From Clostridium thermosuccinogenes (GTDB lineage Bacteria > Bacillota > Clostridia > Acetivibrionales > DSM-5807): DNA of 64,000 bases. The notes under the pieces were generated by a model. That model saw nothing but the letters and a program-made list of their open reading frames with translations, was not told where the DNA came from and did not search any database. Location of the stretch: NCBI RefSeq assembly GCF_002896855.1, contig NZ_CP021850.1, forward strand, positions 1,265,665 through 1,329,664, given 5' to 3'. Position numbers and translations under genes: made by a program. This document shows positions 47,066 to 56,661 of the stretch, piece by piece. Each line of letters begins with the position of its first letter. The first letter of the stretch is position 1.

Positions 47066-48388
47066 TTGGCTAAACCGGTAGTGGCTATCGTTGGAAGGCC
47101 AAACGTCGGAAAATCTACTTTTTTTAACTATGTGACCGGAAAAAGGATATCTATAGTGGAAGATACCCCTGGAGTTACCAGGGATAGAATTTATGCCGAG
47201 GCTGAATGGAGAGACAGAAAATTCACACTTATTGATACCGGAGGTATCGAGCCTTACTCAGAGGATATCATAATGCAGCAAATGAAAAGGCAGGCGGAAA
47301 TTGCCATAGAGACAGCCGATGTCATACTTTTTATGGTGGACGTAAAGGATGGTCTTACAGCGGCCGACAAAGAAGTGGCTACATTGCTCAGAAAGACCAG
47401 GAAGCCTGTCATTCTCGCCGTAAATAAGGTAGATAGGATTGGAGAACCTCCTCCGGAGGTGTATGAGTTCTATAATCTTGGCATAGGCGATGTAATGCCC
47501 ATTTCCTCGATACATGGCCTGGGGATGGGGGATCTGCTGGATGAAATATACAAGCATTTCCCTGAGGATAAGGAAGAAGACTATGATGAAGATGTCATAA
47601 AAGTAGCCGTGGTAGGCAAGCCCAATGCGGGCAAATCCTCTTTGGTTAACAGCATCCTCGGCGAGAACAGGGTGATAGTGAGCGATATCCCCGGAACCAC
47701 CAGGGACGCCATAGACACCTATGTCGAAAAGGGTGAAGACAAATTTGTCTTTATTGATACGGCGGGGCTTAGAAAGAAAAGCAAGATAGTGGAGAATATT
47801 GAAAGATACAGCACTATCCGTTCCTGGTCCGCCATCGAGAGGGCGGATGTCTGCCTGATAATGATTGATGCGGTGGACGGCGTTACCGAGCAGGACACAA
47901 AAATAGCCGGATATGCCCACGAGCAGGGAAAGGCATCGATAATAGTAATAAATAAATGGGATCTCATTGAAAAGGAAACAGGTACCCTGGAAGAATACCG
48001 CAAGGTAGTGTATGAAAAGCTTGGCTTTATGACTTATGCTCCTGTCATTTTTATTTCGGCAAAGACCGGACAGAGAGTGCACAAGCTGTATGATTTGATA
48101 AAATATGTTGCCGGTCAGGCAGCCTTCAGAATATCCACAGGTATGCTTAACGACCTTGTAAATGAAGCGATTGCCATTGTGCAGCCTCCGTCGGACAAAG
48201 GAAGAAGGCTGAAAATCTATTACATGACCCAGGCTGGAGTAAAACCTCCTACATTCATCATATTTGTAAACGATGCCGAGCTTTTGCATTATTCGTATGT
48301 CAGGTACCTGGAAAATCAACTGAGAAAAAGTTTTGGGTTCGAGGGTACTCCCATCAGATTCATTCATAAGGAAAAAGGTAAGGAGTGA
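47066..48388 (+). CDS. der: GTPase Der (EngA), ribosome assembly
   Basis: A 440-residue tandem GTPase. The first G domain has GRPNVGKST, DTGG and NKVD; the second has GKPNAGKSS, DTAG and NKWD. The C-terminal KH-like domain follows. It is needed for late 50S assembly. TTG 47066 follows ACGGAGG by 8 bases and gives the family N-terminus AKPVVAIVGRPNVGK. It lies 19 bases after the DUF512 gene and 9 bases before plsY, forming an operon. Confidence 0.97.
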   Translation: MAKPVVAIVGRPNVGKSTFFNYVTGKRISIVEDTPGVTRDRIYAEAEWRDRKFTLIDTGGIEPYSEDIIMQQMKRQAEIAIETADVILFMVDVKDGLTAADKEVATLLRKTRKPVILAVNKVDRIGEPPPEVYEFYNLGIGDVMPISSIHGLGMGDLLDEIYKHFPEDKEEDYDEDVIKVAVVGKPNAGKSSLVNSILGENRVIVSDIPGTTRDAIDTYVEKGEDKFVFIDTAGLRKKSKIVENIERYSTIRSWSAIERADVCLIMIDAVDGVTEQDTKIAGYAHEQGKASIIVINKWDLIEKETGTLEEYRKVVYEKLGFMTYAPVIFISAKTGQRVHKLYDLIKYVAGQAAFRISTGMLNDLVNEAIAIVQPPSDKGRRLKIYYMTQAGVKPPTFIIFVNDAELLHYSYVRYLENQLRKSFGFEGTPIRFIHKEKGKE

Positions 48389-48397
48389 TACATAGAA

Positions 48398-49003
48398 ATG
48401 GGCTCAGAGGTGTTGAAACTGTGTTTTGTGGGTGTTGTCGGTTATCTGCTTGGCAGTGCGAACAGTTCCTTGATAGTCGGAAAGTTCTACGGTGTTGATG
48501 TGCGCAAGCATGGAAGCGGAAATGCAGGAGCGACCAACACTCTTAGAACTCTCGGCAAAAAGGCTGCATTATTTACGACTATAGGCGACATGCTGAAGGG
48601 ATTCATAGCATGCCTTATTGGAATGTATTTGGCCGGCGATACCGGAGTTATCATAGGCGGTATGGCTGCTGTAGCGGGACATAACTGGCCTGTGTTTTTC
48701 GGGTTCAAAGGGGGTAAAGGTATCCTCACCACCCTTGCCGTCGTATTGATGATGGAATGGAAGATAGCTTTGATACTGCTGGGAATATTCATTATTATAG
48801 TGGCCATATCGAGATACATATCTCTGGGTTCAATAACCAGTGCGGCGCTGCTTCCCGTATTTGCCCTGATTTTCAACAAATCCGTTGAATTTGTCGTAGT
48901 GTCATTTATACTCGCTTTGATAGCAATCGCAAGGCATCGTAAAAACATATCGAGAATCCTGAATGGCACCGAGTCGAAATTTGGTGTGAAAAAAAGCAGC
49001 TAG
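48398..49003 (+). CDS. plsY: Glycerol-3-phosphate acyltransferase PlsY
   Basis: A 201-residue membrane enzyme with about five hydrophobic segments. It transfers acyl groups from acyl phosphate to glycerol-3-phosphate, the first step of phospholipid synthesis. Conserved motifs are GSANSSLIVGKFYGVDVRKHGSGNAGATN, shown here as GSGNAGATN, and GHNWPVFFGFKGGKG. It follows der and precedes gpsA, the enzyme that makes its substrate, so the pair is a lipid synthesis unit. Confidence 0.96.
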   Translation: MGSEVLKLCFVGVVGYLLGSANSSLIVGKFYGVDVRKHGSGNAGATNTLRTLGKKAALFTTIGDMLKGFIACLIGMYLAGDTGVIIGGMAAVAGHNWPVFFGFKGGKGILTTLAVVLMMEWKIALILLGIFIIIVAISRYISLGSITSAALLPVFALIFNKSVEFVVVSFILALIAIARHRKNISRILNGTESKFGVKKSS

Positions 49004-49122
49004 CATATAGTCTGCTTATTTAATACATTTTAGTATATCTAAGCATAATATGGTACAATTTTGTACATATTAATATAATTCTACTTAAATTTAGAGCTGT
49101 TTAGGTGGATAAATCACTGGAA

Positions 49123-49228
49123 GGCTTGCTTCACCCTAAGGGCGGTAAATTGGTTCATAAGTCAACCCATCTTGTTCCTGCGGCTTCAAAAGGTTGATTT
49201 AAGCGCCGCCAGGGAAATTGAAGGAGCC
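49123..49228 (+). ncRNA. Copy A of a dispersed structured hairpin element
   Basis: GGCTTGCTTC (49123-49132) with GAAGGAGCC (49220-49228), CCCT (49134-49137) with AGGG (49211-49214), and GGCGG (49141-49145) with CCGCC (49206-49210). A second diverged copy is at 39645-39749 on the other strand with the same pairing. This copy lies about 90 bases before gpsA on the sense strand, so it could be part of its leader. Confidence 0.5.
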
Positions 49229-49318
49229 TTAAGGTCATTATTTACGGAATGACAATGCGATACTGGTATCGTATCAACACTATGCTCATTGGCATGAATT
49301 GAAAGGTGGAATTTACAT

Positions 49319-50326
49319 ATGAAAAAGAGCATTGCAATAATAGGTGCAGGAAGCATGGGCACGGCAATATCCATTCTGTTATCCAAGAATGGAAACAGTG
49401 TAAGGATGTGGACCCCTTTTAAAGAAGAAGCTGATATGATTAATACGGCAAGGGAGCATATACACAGGCTTCCCGGGGTTATTGTGCCGGAAGGGGTAAT
49501 TTGCACCGACGATCTTGAGAAGGCGCTGGACGGAGCAGAGCTTGCCGTATTGGCGGTTCCTTCCCAGACTATACGCCAGAATTCCCGGAATATTTCCAAA
49601 TATATAAAGAAAAACATGATAGTGGTTTCCTGTTCCAAGGGAATTGAAGAAGGTACCCGCATGCTTCTTACGGATATAATCAGGCAGGAAATACCGCAGG
49701 CATTGCCGGTTGCCCTGTCAGGCCCCAGCCATGCGGAAGAGATAGCCAGGGATATACCTACTACCGTGGTGGCAGCCAGCGAAAACCGGGAGGCAGCGGA
49801 GCTCGTTCAGAACATATTCATGTCACCCAAATTCAGGGTTTATACCAATTCCGATGTAAAAGGCGTGGAGCTGGGGGGAGCTCTCAAAAACGTAATCGCC
49901 CTCTGTGCCGGAATATCGGATGGTCTGGGCTTTGGTGACAATACCAAGGCTGCCCTCATGACAAGGGGTATAACGGAAATCACAAGGCTTGGGACGGCGA
50001 TGGGCGCAAGGCCTCAAACCTTCGGAGGGTTGACCGGAATAGGGGACCTCATTGTAACGTGCACCAGCATGCACAGCAGAAACAGAAGGGCAGGCATCCT
50101 CATCGGGCAGGGCAAATCAGTAAAAGAGGCTCTGGATGAAGTTAAGATGGTAGTAGAGGGTGTTGCTACGGCAAAGCCTGCTTATGAGCTGGGTCAGGAA
50201 TATAATGTCGATATGCCTATAACTAGAGAAGCAAATGAAGTCCTGTTTAACGGGAAGAATCCCAAGCAGGCGGTGGTAGACCTGATGATGAGGGAAAAAA
50301 AGGATGAAATAGAAGAACTTATTTGA
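49319..50326 (+). CDS. gpsA: Glycerol-3-phosphate dehydrogenase [NAD(P)+]
   Basis: A 335-residue enzyme reducing dihydroxyacetone phosphate to sn-glycerol-3-phosphate for phospholipids. The N-terminal Rossmann motif IAIIGAGSMGTAIS and SGPSHAEEIA and the GGALKNVIALCAGISDG block with the catalytic Lys are typical. AAAGGTGG precedes the ATG. About 315 bases containing a structured element separate it from plsY. Confidence 0.97.
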   Translation: MKKSIAIIGAGSMGTAISILLSKNGNSVRMWTPFKEEADMINTAREHIHRLPGVIVPEGVICTDDLEKALDGAELAVLAVPSQTIRQNSRNISKYIKKNMIVVSCSKGIEEGTRMLLTDIIRQEIPQALPVALSGPSHAEEIARDIPTTVVAASENREAAELVQNIFMSPKFRVYTNSDVKGVELGGALKNVIALCAGISDGLGFGDNTKAALMTRGITEITRLGTAMGARPQTFGGLTGIGDLIVTCTSMHSRNRRAGILIGQGKSVKEALDEVKMVVEGVATAKPAYELGQEYNVDMPITREANEVLFNGKNPKQAVVDLMMREKKDEIEELI

Positions 50327-50495
50327 TATACTAAAAGGTGGGGTTTTACCTTACCAAATAAAATCAAGCGGACGGGCAATCTAAAAACCTGTTCCGCTAT
50401 AAATCTTGCCCGGGGAGTAGGGTATTGTCCGAATAATAAACCTGTAAAAAACACAGGCTGACACTGCCATATAAAAGGGGTGAAAGGATGAGACC

Positions 50496-51377
50496 ATGAA
50501 AAAGGCAATTTTGATATACAACCCGATGTCGGGGGATCACAGTGCTGACAAAAATCTCGATTACATAATCAAGCGTTTCCAGAACGAAAATATTCTTCTC
50601 CAGCCTTACAGGATTTTCAGCAACGAAACGGAAATCCTGGAGGACGTCTTAAAACAGGAGGATTATGTTTGTGCGGTTGTCTCCGGCGGTGACGGCACTT
50701 TGAATTATTCCATCAATGCTCTTATGAAAAACGACATCAGGATTCCCGTAGGGGTGATACCGTCGGGCACCAGCAATGATTTCGCCCGATGCATAAACAT
50801 GCCCCATGAAATCGATAAGTGCATGGATGTAATACTGGGCGGAAATACGATAGATGTAGATGTGGGCCTTATAAACGACAAGCAGTACTTTCTGACCACA
50901 TGTGCCGGAGGGATATTTGTCGACGTTTCCTTTAATACGCACAATGAGCTAAAGAAAAACTTCGGAACCTTTGCGTATTATCTTAAAGCCATCAGTGAGG
51001 TTACAAACATCCGATCTTTTCCCATAAAAATTGAAACCGAAACCCAATCCTTCGAAGAAGAAATTCTGTTATTTATCATATTGAACGGCAAACACGCGGC
51101 AGGCTTTACCAACCTTTTGGAGATAGCCGACTACTCCGACGGCATAATGGACATCATTATGCTGAAAAACTGCTCCCACCTGGACATGGCGACGGTGTTT
51201 TTCAATGTGTTAAGCGGTAATCATATAAATAATAAAAATGTTATAAGCCTTAGGGCCAGAAAATGCATCATAAAAGGCGGCAGCAGCATCAACCTTAGCG
51301 TGGATGGTGAAAAGGGCGACAGCCTTCCTATAGAGGTGAAATTCATACAGCGCGCTTTGAAAGTATTTATACGGTAA
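50496..51377 (+). CDS. YegS/BmrU-like lipid (diacylglycerol) kinase
   Basis: A 293-residue DAGK-catalytic-domain protein. The nucleotide-binding VVSGGDGTLNYSINAL and PSGTSNDFAR motifs are clear. It probably phosphorylates diacylglycerol or another lipid and lies next to gpsA and plsY, which fits phospholipid metabolism. AAGGGGTG lies 14-20 bases before the ATG, a loose RBS. The exact substrate is unknown. Confidence 0.9.
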   Translation: MKKAILIYNPMSGDHSADKNLDYIIKRFQNENILLQPYRIFSNETEILEDVLKQEDYVCAVVSGGDGTLNYSINALMKNDIRIPVGVIPSGTSNDFARCINMPHEIDKCMDVILGGNTIDVDVGLINDKQYFLTTCAGGIFVDVSFNTHNELKKNFGTFAYYLKAISEVTNIRSFPIKIETETQSFEEEILLFIILNGKHAAGFTNLLEIADYSDGIMDIIMLKNCSHLDMATVFFNVLSGNHINNKNVISLRARKCIIKGGSSINLSVDGEKGDSLPIEVKFIQRALKVFIR

Positions 51378-51410
51378 TCTTAAAGAAAACCTCCCCTAAT
51401 TTTTTGTTCT

Positions 51411-51434
51411 ATAAATTTAAGACGAACATATATT
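51411..51434 (+). promoter_or_regulatory. Sigma-E-like promoter before spoIVA
   Basis: ATAAAT (51411-51416) and CATATATT (51427-51434) roughly resemble the mother-cell sigma-E boxes, and spoIVA is a sigma-E gene in Bacillus. The spacing is not perfect. Confidence 0.4.
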
Positions 51435-51502
51435 TATAATGAATAATGCGTTGTACAACATTGGCCTAAATGGCTATCCAAACAAAATTAGGGGGGTTGC
51501 GG

Positions 51503-52981
51503 GTGGAAGCTTACAACATATATCAACAGATCGCAGAAAGAACTCAAGGTGACATATACATAGGAGTAGTAGGGCCGGTAAGAACAGGTAAATCGACCTT
51601 TATTAAAAGATTTATGGATTTACTGGTAATCCCTAATATAGAAAACACTTACCAAAAGGAAAGAGCAAAGGATGAACTGCCTCAGAGTGCAACCGGAAGG
51701 ACAATAATGACCACCGAGCCTAAGTTTGTTCCCAATGAAGCAGTGGAGATAACCATCGACGAAAATGTGAAGCTGAAAGTCCGTTTGATTGACTGCGTTG
51801 GCTATCTTGTAAAGGGTGCGCTGGGATATTTGGAGAACAATGTGCCGAGGATGGTATCAACTCCTTGGTATGACCACCAGATACCTTTTGAGGAAGCGGC
51901 AGAGATCGGAACCAAAAAGGTGATCAATGAGCATTCAACCATCGGCCTTGTAATAACGACTGACGGCTCAATTACTGATATAAGCAGGGAAGAGTATATT
52001 GAAGCTGAAAAAAGAGTGGTCAGCGAGCTGAAGGAAATCAACAAGCCCTTCGTAATAGTGCTGAACTCAACGCGGCCGTCGGACCCTGAAACCCTCAAGC
52101 TCAAGGAGGAGCTGGAAGCAAAATATTCCGTTCCGGTTATAAATGTAAACTGTGCTCAAATGAGGCTGGAAGATATCAATACGATAATGGAAAAAGTGCT
52201 CTATGAATTCCCGGTATCGGAGATAGGCATAAATATTCCCAGATGGATTGAGGCGCTGGAAGATGACCACTGGCTCAAAGTCGATCTGATCGATTCCATA
52301 AGGGAGAGCCTGAGGAATATATCCAAAATACGCGAGGTAAAAGGCTGCGTCCAAAACCTTGGGGAATATGAGTTTGTAAAGAAAGCCTACATAGAGAGAA
52401 TAAACTTAGGCGAAGGCAATGTGTTGGTCGAACTGAGCGCGGAGGATGGCCTGTTCTACCGCATACTCAGTGAAGAGACAGGATTTGAGGTGGATGGAGA
52501 CCATAGACTCATAGGGCTTTTGAAGGATCTGGCAAGGATAAAGAAAGAGTATGAAAGGGTCGAATATGCGCTGCATGAGGTCAGGGTAAAAGGATATGGC
52601 ATGGTTATGCCTCAGATGGACGAACTTTCGTTGGAAGAGCCGGAAATTATCAAGCAGGGTAACCGATTCGGAGTTAAATTGAAAGCCAGTGCGCCATCCA
52701 TCCATATGATCCGGGCGGATATTGAGACTGAAATCGCTCCGCTGGTGGGAACCGAGAAGCAATCGGAGGAGCTTGTGAACTACCTTCTGAAAGAGTTCGA
52801 AGGTGAGCCGGGCAAGATATGGGAGTCCAATATATTCGGAAAATCGCTGTATGAGCTGGTAGGCGAAGGACTGCAGAACAAGCTGTTCAGAATGCCCGAG
52901 GACGCACAGCTAAAGCTCCAGGAGACGTTGCAGAGGATAATCAATGAAGGCAGTGGCGGATTGATATGTATTATATTGTAA
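51503..52981 (+). CDS. spoIVA: Stage IV sporulation protein A (spore coat ATPase)
   Basis: A 492-residue ATPase that polymerises on the forespore to form the basement layer of the coat. GTG 51503 gives an N-terminus (EAYNIYQQIAERTQGDIYIG) and length equal to the Bacillus protein, and GGGGGG precedes it; the upstream ATG at 51470 adds 11 residues of no similarity. Walker A is GPVRTGKST; the C-terminal GGLICIIL is the forespore-targeting end. It shows the organism is a spore former. Confidence 0.97.
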   Translation: MEAYNIYQQIAERTQGDIYIGVVGPVRTGKSTFIKRFMDLLVIPNIENTYQKERAKDELPQSATGRTIMTTEPKFVPNEAVEITIDENVKLKVRLIDCVGYLVKGALGYLENNVPRMVSTPWYDHQIPFEEAAEIGTKKVINEHSTIGLVITTDGSITDISREEYIEAEKRVVSELKEINKPFVIVLNSTRPSDPETLKLKEELEAKYSVPVINVNCAQMRLEDINTIMEKVLYEFPVSEIGINIPRWIEALEDDHWLKVDLIDSIRESLRNISKIREVKGCVQNLGEYEFVKKAYIERINLGEGNVLVELSAEDGLFYRILSEETGFEVDGDHRLIGLLKDLARIKKEYERVEYALHEVRVKGYGMVMPQMDELSLEEPEIIKQGNRFGVKLKASAPSIHMIRADIETEIAPLVGTEKQSEELVNYLLKEFEGEPGKIWESNIFGKSLYELVGEGLQNKLFRMPEDAQLKLQETLQRIINEGSGGLICIIL

Positions 52982-53000
52982 AAAGATATATTTCCACATG

Positions 53001-53037
53001 AGGATGCCTGTTAAACGCGGGGCATCTTCTTTTTTTG
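53001..53037 (+). terminator. Terminator after spoIVA
   Basis: GATGCC (53003-53008) pairs with GGCATC (53021-53026), followed by a long T-run. Confidence 0.75.
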
Positions 53038-53112
53038 CAAAACAGTGAATTTTCGTCTAAGCAAAAAATAAATGTCGTTCAAAAGAATAACTGATAAAAA
53101 AGAGAAGCTGAT

Positions 53113-53320
53113 AAAGAGAAGGTATGCTATTAAGCTAAAGGAGTGCTGAAGTCCTGAGGGGTGCCAAAATCGAAAGAGCATGGGAAGTGAAAAATAATGG
53201 GAGTAACTTAAGGGCAAAAAATAGCTGCCTGGCAAAAGATATACTATTATGCTAAAGGGATGCTGAAAGCAGGTGGGCTGAGGAAATCGAAAAAGCAGGG
53301 GAAAGGTATAAAAAGAGGGA
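53113..53320. repeat. Two diverged direct repeats between spoIVA and pgcA
   Basis: A segment of about 80 bases (53113-53195) recurs at 53233-53315, sharing GCTAAAG, GATGCTGAA/GTGCTGAA, and AAATCGAAA-AGCA in the same order. A minus-strand frame across both shows the repeat as LLFRF..P...QH.FS.I.YLL but lacks an RBS. Origin is unclear. Confidence 0.5.
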
Positions 53321-53438
53321 AAAATCCACAATATAGAATTCAAATGCTGCAGATTAATATACCATGCTTTTACTTCCGTTATTGGCATAATTGTGCTATA
53401 CTATTTTCCAGATATTTATGCTCTAAAGGAGGACTGCT

Positions 53439-55178
53439 ATGGATGCATATGAAAAATTCAGGTTCTGGCTGGAGAATGAGTATTTTGATGAAGAGACCCG
53501 GCGGGAACTTGATGAGATAAAGGATAACCCCAAGGAAATCGAAGAAAGGTTTTATAAGGATCTGGAATTCGGTACCGGGGGTCTCAGGGGGATAATAGGC
53601 GCCGGAACCAACAGGATCAATGTCTATACCGTGAGAAAAGCTTCCCAGGGTGTGGCAAATTATATAAGCCAAAAAGGTGAGGAAGCAAAGAAAAAAGGTA
53701 TAGTTATAGCTTACGACTCCCGCCATAAATCACCGGAGCTGGCCCTGGAGACAGCTAAGGTGTTTGCCGGAAACGGAATAAAAGCATACCTTTTTGACGA
53801 GCTAAGGCCCACACCGGAATTATCCTTTGCCGTCAGAGAACTTAAAGCTTCGGCAGGTATTGTGATAACAGCGAGCCATAACCCCAAGCAGTATAACGGA
53901 TACAAGGTTTATGGGGAGGACGGCGGGCAGCTTCCGTTGGAAGGCTCCAATGCCGTGCTGAAAGAGATCGACAGCATTGAAGACATAACCAAGGTCACTT
54001 TCATGGAAAAGGATGAAGCGCTGGAAAAAGGCTTGATTGAGATAATAGGCAGTCAAGTGGATGACTCATATATCTCAAAGCTGAAGACTCTTTCCATCAA
54101 TCCGGAAATAGTGAAGGAAGTCGGCAAAGATTTCAGAATAATTTATACGCCGCTTCATGGAACCGGAAATAAACCTGTCCGCAGGATTTTAAACGAAACC
54201 GGATTTAAGAATGTGCTGGTGGTAAAGGAACAGGAGCTTCCGGATCCGGATTTTTCGACTGTAAAGTCTCCCAATCCGGAGGAAAAGGCTGCTTTTGCCC
54301 TGGCAATTGAGCTGGCCAAAAAGGAGAATGTCGACCTGATTATAGGTACTGACCCGGATTGCGACAGGGTCGGCGTGGTGGTCAGAAACGCCGTGGGTGA
54401 GTATGTGGTGCTCACCGGAAACCAGACAGGATGCCTGCTCCTGGAGTATATACTGTCCCAGAAAAAAGCAAAAGGAGAGCTTCCGCCCAATGGTTTTGTG
54501 GTAAAAACCATTGTTACCACAGAACTGGCCAGAAAGATAGCAGATAACTACAATGTGGAACTGGTGGAAGTGCTGACTGGCTTTAAATTCATCGGAGAGC
54601 AGATAAAGCTGCTGGATGAACAAGGCGACAAAAAATACCTGTTTGGTTTTGAAGAAAGCTATGGATATCTGGCCGGTACCTTTGCAAGGGACAAGGATGC
54701 GGTTGTGGCATCGATGCTCATCGCGGAGATGGCAGCATATTATAAGTCCCGGAACATGTCCCTCTATGAAGGGCTCCAGGAGATTTTCGAAAAGTACGGA
54801 TATTCCCTGGAAGGATTGACTACCTTTACATTGGAGGGTAAGAGTGGACTGGAAAAGATAAAATATACAATGAATAAACTCAGAACTGAGGAAATTTCAA
54901 AGTTCGGCAATTTTGAGGCAAAGGCCATAAGGGATTATCAGGAAGGTTACAGGTACGATATCGCCAATAATCGTAAAGAAAGGCTTTCTCTTCCCCAATC
55001 CGATGTTTTGTATTATGAAATTTCGGATGGTTCATGGTTCTGTATAAGACCGTCGGGAACAGAGCCGAAAATCAAGATATATTATGGCGTATCAGAAAGC
55101 AGCTTGGAATTATCTGAGAAAAAGTTAAATGAATTACAGGATAGCGTATTATCCGTTGTGAAGGAAATGTTGTACTAA
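53439..55178 (+). CDS. pgcA: Phosphoglucomutase (phosphohexomutase family)
   Basis: A 579-residue enzyme of the alpha-D-phosphohexomutase family. The catalytic serine is in ITASHNPKQYNGYK; metal-binding GTDPDCDRVG and the sugar-binding GFEESYGYL follow; the C-terminal RPSGTEPKIKIYY binds phosphate. It interconverts glucose-1- and glucose-6-phosphate, linking glycogen, cellobiose phosphorolysis and cell-wall precursors to glycolysis. AAAGGAGG precedes the ATG. Phosphomannomutase activity is possible. Confidence 0.94.
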   Translation: MDAYEKFRFWLENEYFDEETRRELDEIKDNPKEIEERFYKDLEFGTGGLRGIIGAGTNRINVYTVRKASQGVANYISQKGEEAKKKGIVIAYDSRHKSPELALETAKVFAGNGIKAYLFDELRPTPELSFAVRELKASAGIVITASHNPKQYNGYKVYGEDGGQLPLEGSNAVLKEIDSIEDITKVTFMEKDEALEKGLIEIIGSQVDDSYISKLKTLSINPEIVKEVGKDFRIIYTPLHGTGNKPVRRILNETGFKNVLVVKEQELPDPDFSTVKSPNPEEKAAFALAIELAKKENVDLIIGTDPDCDRVGVVVRNAVGEYVVLTGNQTGCLLLEYILSQKKAKGELPPNGFVVKTIVTTELARKIADNYNVELVEVLTGFKFIGEQIKLLDEQGDKKYLFGFEESYGYLAGTFARDKDAVVASMLIAEMAAYYKSRNMSLYEGLQEIFEKYGYSLEGLTTFTLEGKSGLEKIKYTMNKLRTEEISKFGNFEAKAIRDYQEGYRYDIANNRKERLSLPQSDVLYYEISDGSWFCIRPSGTEPKIKIYYGVSESSLELSEKKLNELQDSVLSVVKEMLY

Positions 55179-55182
55179 TATA

Positions 55183-55219
55183 AAAAGGGGTGAGGGATTA
55201 TGTCTTCTCATCCCTTTTC
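55183..55219 (+). terminator. Terminator after pgcA
   Basis: AAAAGGGGTGAG (55183-55194) pairs with 55207-55218 with one wobble. Confidence 0.8.
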
Positions 55220-55445
55220 AATATTATAGGCCTGAAAGACTATGTTTTTTAGGACAAAAGAAGGTAGCATTCCATGACTAATAGGGTAAATAGTCAGTAT
55301 TTTGCATTTTTATGCAGGATTTATTAAACGGCTGTCGAATATAACATTCATTCGGTGCATTGTTTAGGTAGGTTGAAGTGTAATATGCAGGGAATTTTAA
55401 CTTAAAAAACAGTCATTTGTCATATTATAATTGCGGAGGAAAAAA

Positions 55446-56510
55446 ATGCACAGATTGCCTTTTGATAGCTTAAAAGCAGGGGATAAACTTGCCAAGTCGG
55501 TTTTTAGCCATGAGGGAAGGAAACTGCTTCCGGTAGGCACCGTAGTTAATGAAGACCATTTAAATATACTTTACGAAAACAATATAAATGACGTATATAT
55601 AGAAGATGATAATTCCTGCTTTATTAACCTGCCCAGGGCTTACTGCGAGGATACGCAAAAACAAGCCAAAATGCTTATGGAACAGCACTTGGAAAGCCGC
55701 TCTTTAGTTCCTCCGGTAAATAATCCCAAGGTGAAGGACACAATTTGCAAAATCATGGACGAAATGCTCGGAAGCGAAGACATAATCACATGCCTGGCCA
55801 ATATGAAATTCCTTGATGAATATACTTTTGAGCATTCATTGAATGTCTGCCTGCTTTCCTTGGTTATGGGTATAGGCATTGGCTATAACCTGCGCAGACT
55901 GGAAGACCTTGGGGTGGGGGCAATCCTCCATGATGTCGGTAAACTGAGAATACCCGAAAGCATTCTGAAAAAGCCGGCAAAACTTACAGATGAGGAGTTC
56001 GAAGAGATAAAGAAGCATACCATTTATGGATATAAAATCCTCAAAGAAAACAAGGATATCAGCATGATTTCGGCATTTATCGCCATCGGACACCATGAGA
56101 GGTATGACGGAAGCGGGTATCCACTCCATATTAAGCGCAACAACATACACGAATGTGCGAGAATCGTTGCAGTAGCCGATGTTTTTGATGCTTTGAGCAC
56201 GGACCGCGTTTACAGGAAAAAGATGAAGCTTAATGAAGTTATAGAGTATATTACAGATTTCAGCACAAACTATTTCGACCGGGATATAGTGAATAACTTT
56301 GTGGGCTGCCTGCCGCTGTATCAAGTGGGGACAGGCGTTATATTAAATACCGGAGAGCGGGGGCTGGTGGCCAATGCTAACAAGGTTATGCCCACAAGGC
56401 CCGTTGTGAAGATCATATACAACAGGAAGGGAATTAAGCTCAAAAGAAACTATAAAATCGACCTGACCAAGAAATCCAACGTGCTGATTGAAGGGGTTTG
56501 CGAACTATAG
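55446..56510 (+). CDS. HD-GYP domain phosphodiesterase
   Basis: A 354-residue protein from ATG 55446, after GCGGAGG. The N-terminal part is a short domain of unknown type (LKAGDKLAKSVFSHEGRKLL). The HD-GYP domain has HSLNVCLLS, AILHDVGKLRIP and HHERYDGSGYP, which bind metals and hydrolyse cyclic di-GMP or a related dinucleotide. No sensor or receiver domain is present, so regulation would be by expression or the N-terminal part. It stands alone between terminators. Confidence 0.93.
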   Translation: MHRLPFDSLKAGDKLAKSVFSHEGRKLLPVGTVVNEDHLNILYENNINDVYIEDDNSCFINLPRAYCEDTQKQAKMLMEQHLESRSLVPPVNNPKVKDTICKIMDEMLGSEDIITCLANMKFLDEYTFEHSLNVCLLSLVMGIGIGYNLRRLEDLGVGAILHDVGKLRIPESILKKPAKLTDEEFEEIKKHTIYGYKILKENKDISMISAFIAIGHHERYDGSGYPLHIKRNNIHECARIVAVADVFDALSTDRVYRKKMKLNEVIEYITDFSTNYFDRDIVNNFVGCLPLYQVGTGVILNTGERGLVANANKVMPTRPVVKIIYNRKGIKLKRNYKIDLTKKSNVLIEGVCEL

Positions 56511-56566
56511 ACTGACAAGCCTGATACATAATGAATCAAATATAATAAAGCCAAAGAGAAAGGTAC

Positions 56567-56595
56567 AAAAAGATGCACTTGATGCATCTTTTTTT
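56567..56595 (+). terminator. Terminator after the HD-GYP gene
   Basis: AAAAAGATGCA (56567-56577) pairs exactly with TGCATCTTTTT (56583-56593) and continues in T's. Confidence 0.92.
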
Positions 56596-56623
56596 GAGTA
56601 AAAACGCTATGTAATGGTATAAT
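56594..56623 (+). promoter_or_regulatory. Promoter of dnaE
   Basis: TTGAGT (56594-56599), 18-base spacer, TATAAT (56618-56623) with a TGG extension, starting right at the end of the preceding terminator. Confidence 0.75.
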
Positions 56624-56661
56624 TAAAGAAAAAGAAGTAGTAATCTGGAGGATGTTGTATA

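Noticed and set aside
47258-48367. Long minus-strand frame inside der (369 codons)
   Set aside because: Shadow of der; content does not resemble protein and no RBS is present.
53011-53388. Minus-strand frame between spoIVA and pgcA
   Set aside because: No RBS, overlaps the spoIVA terminator, and its internal repeat is explained by the DNA repeat; kept only as a repeat feature.
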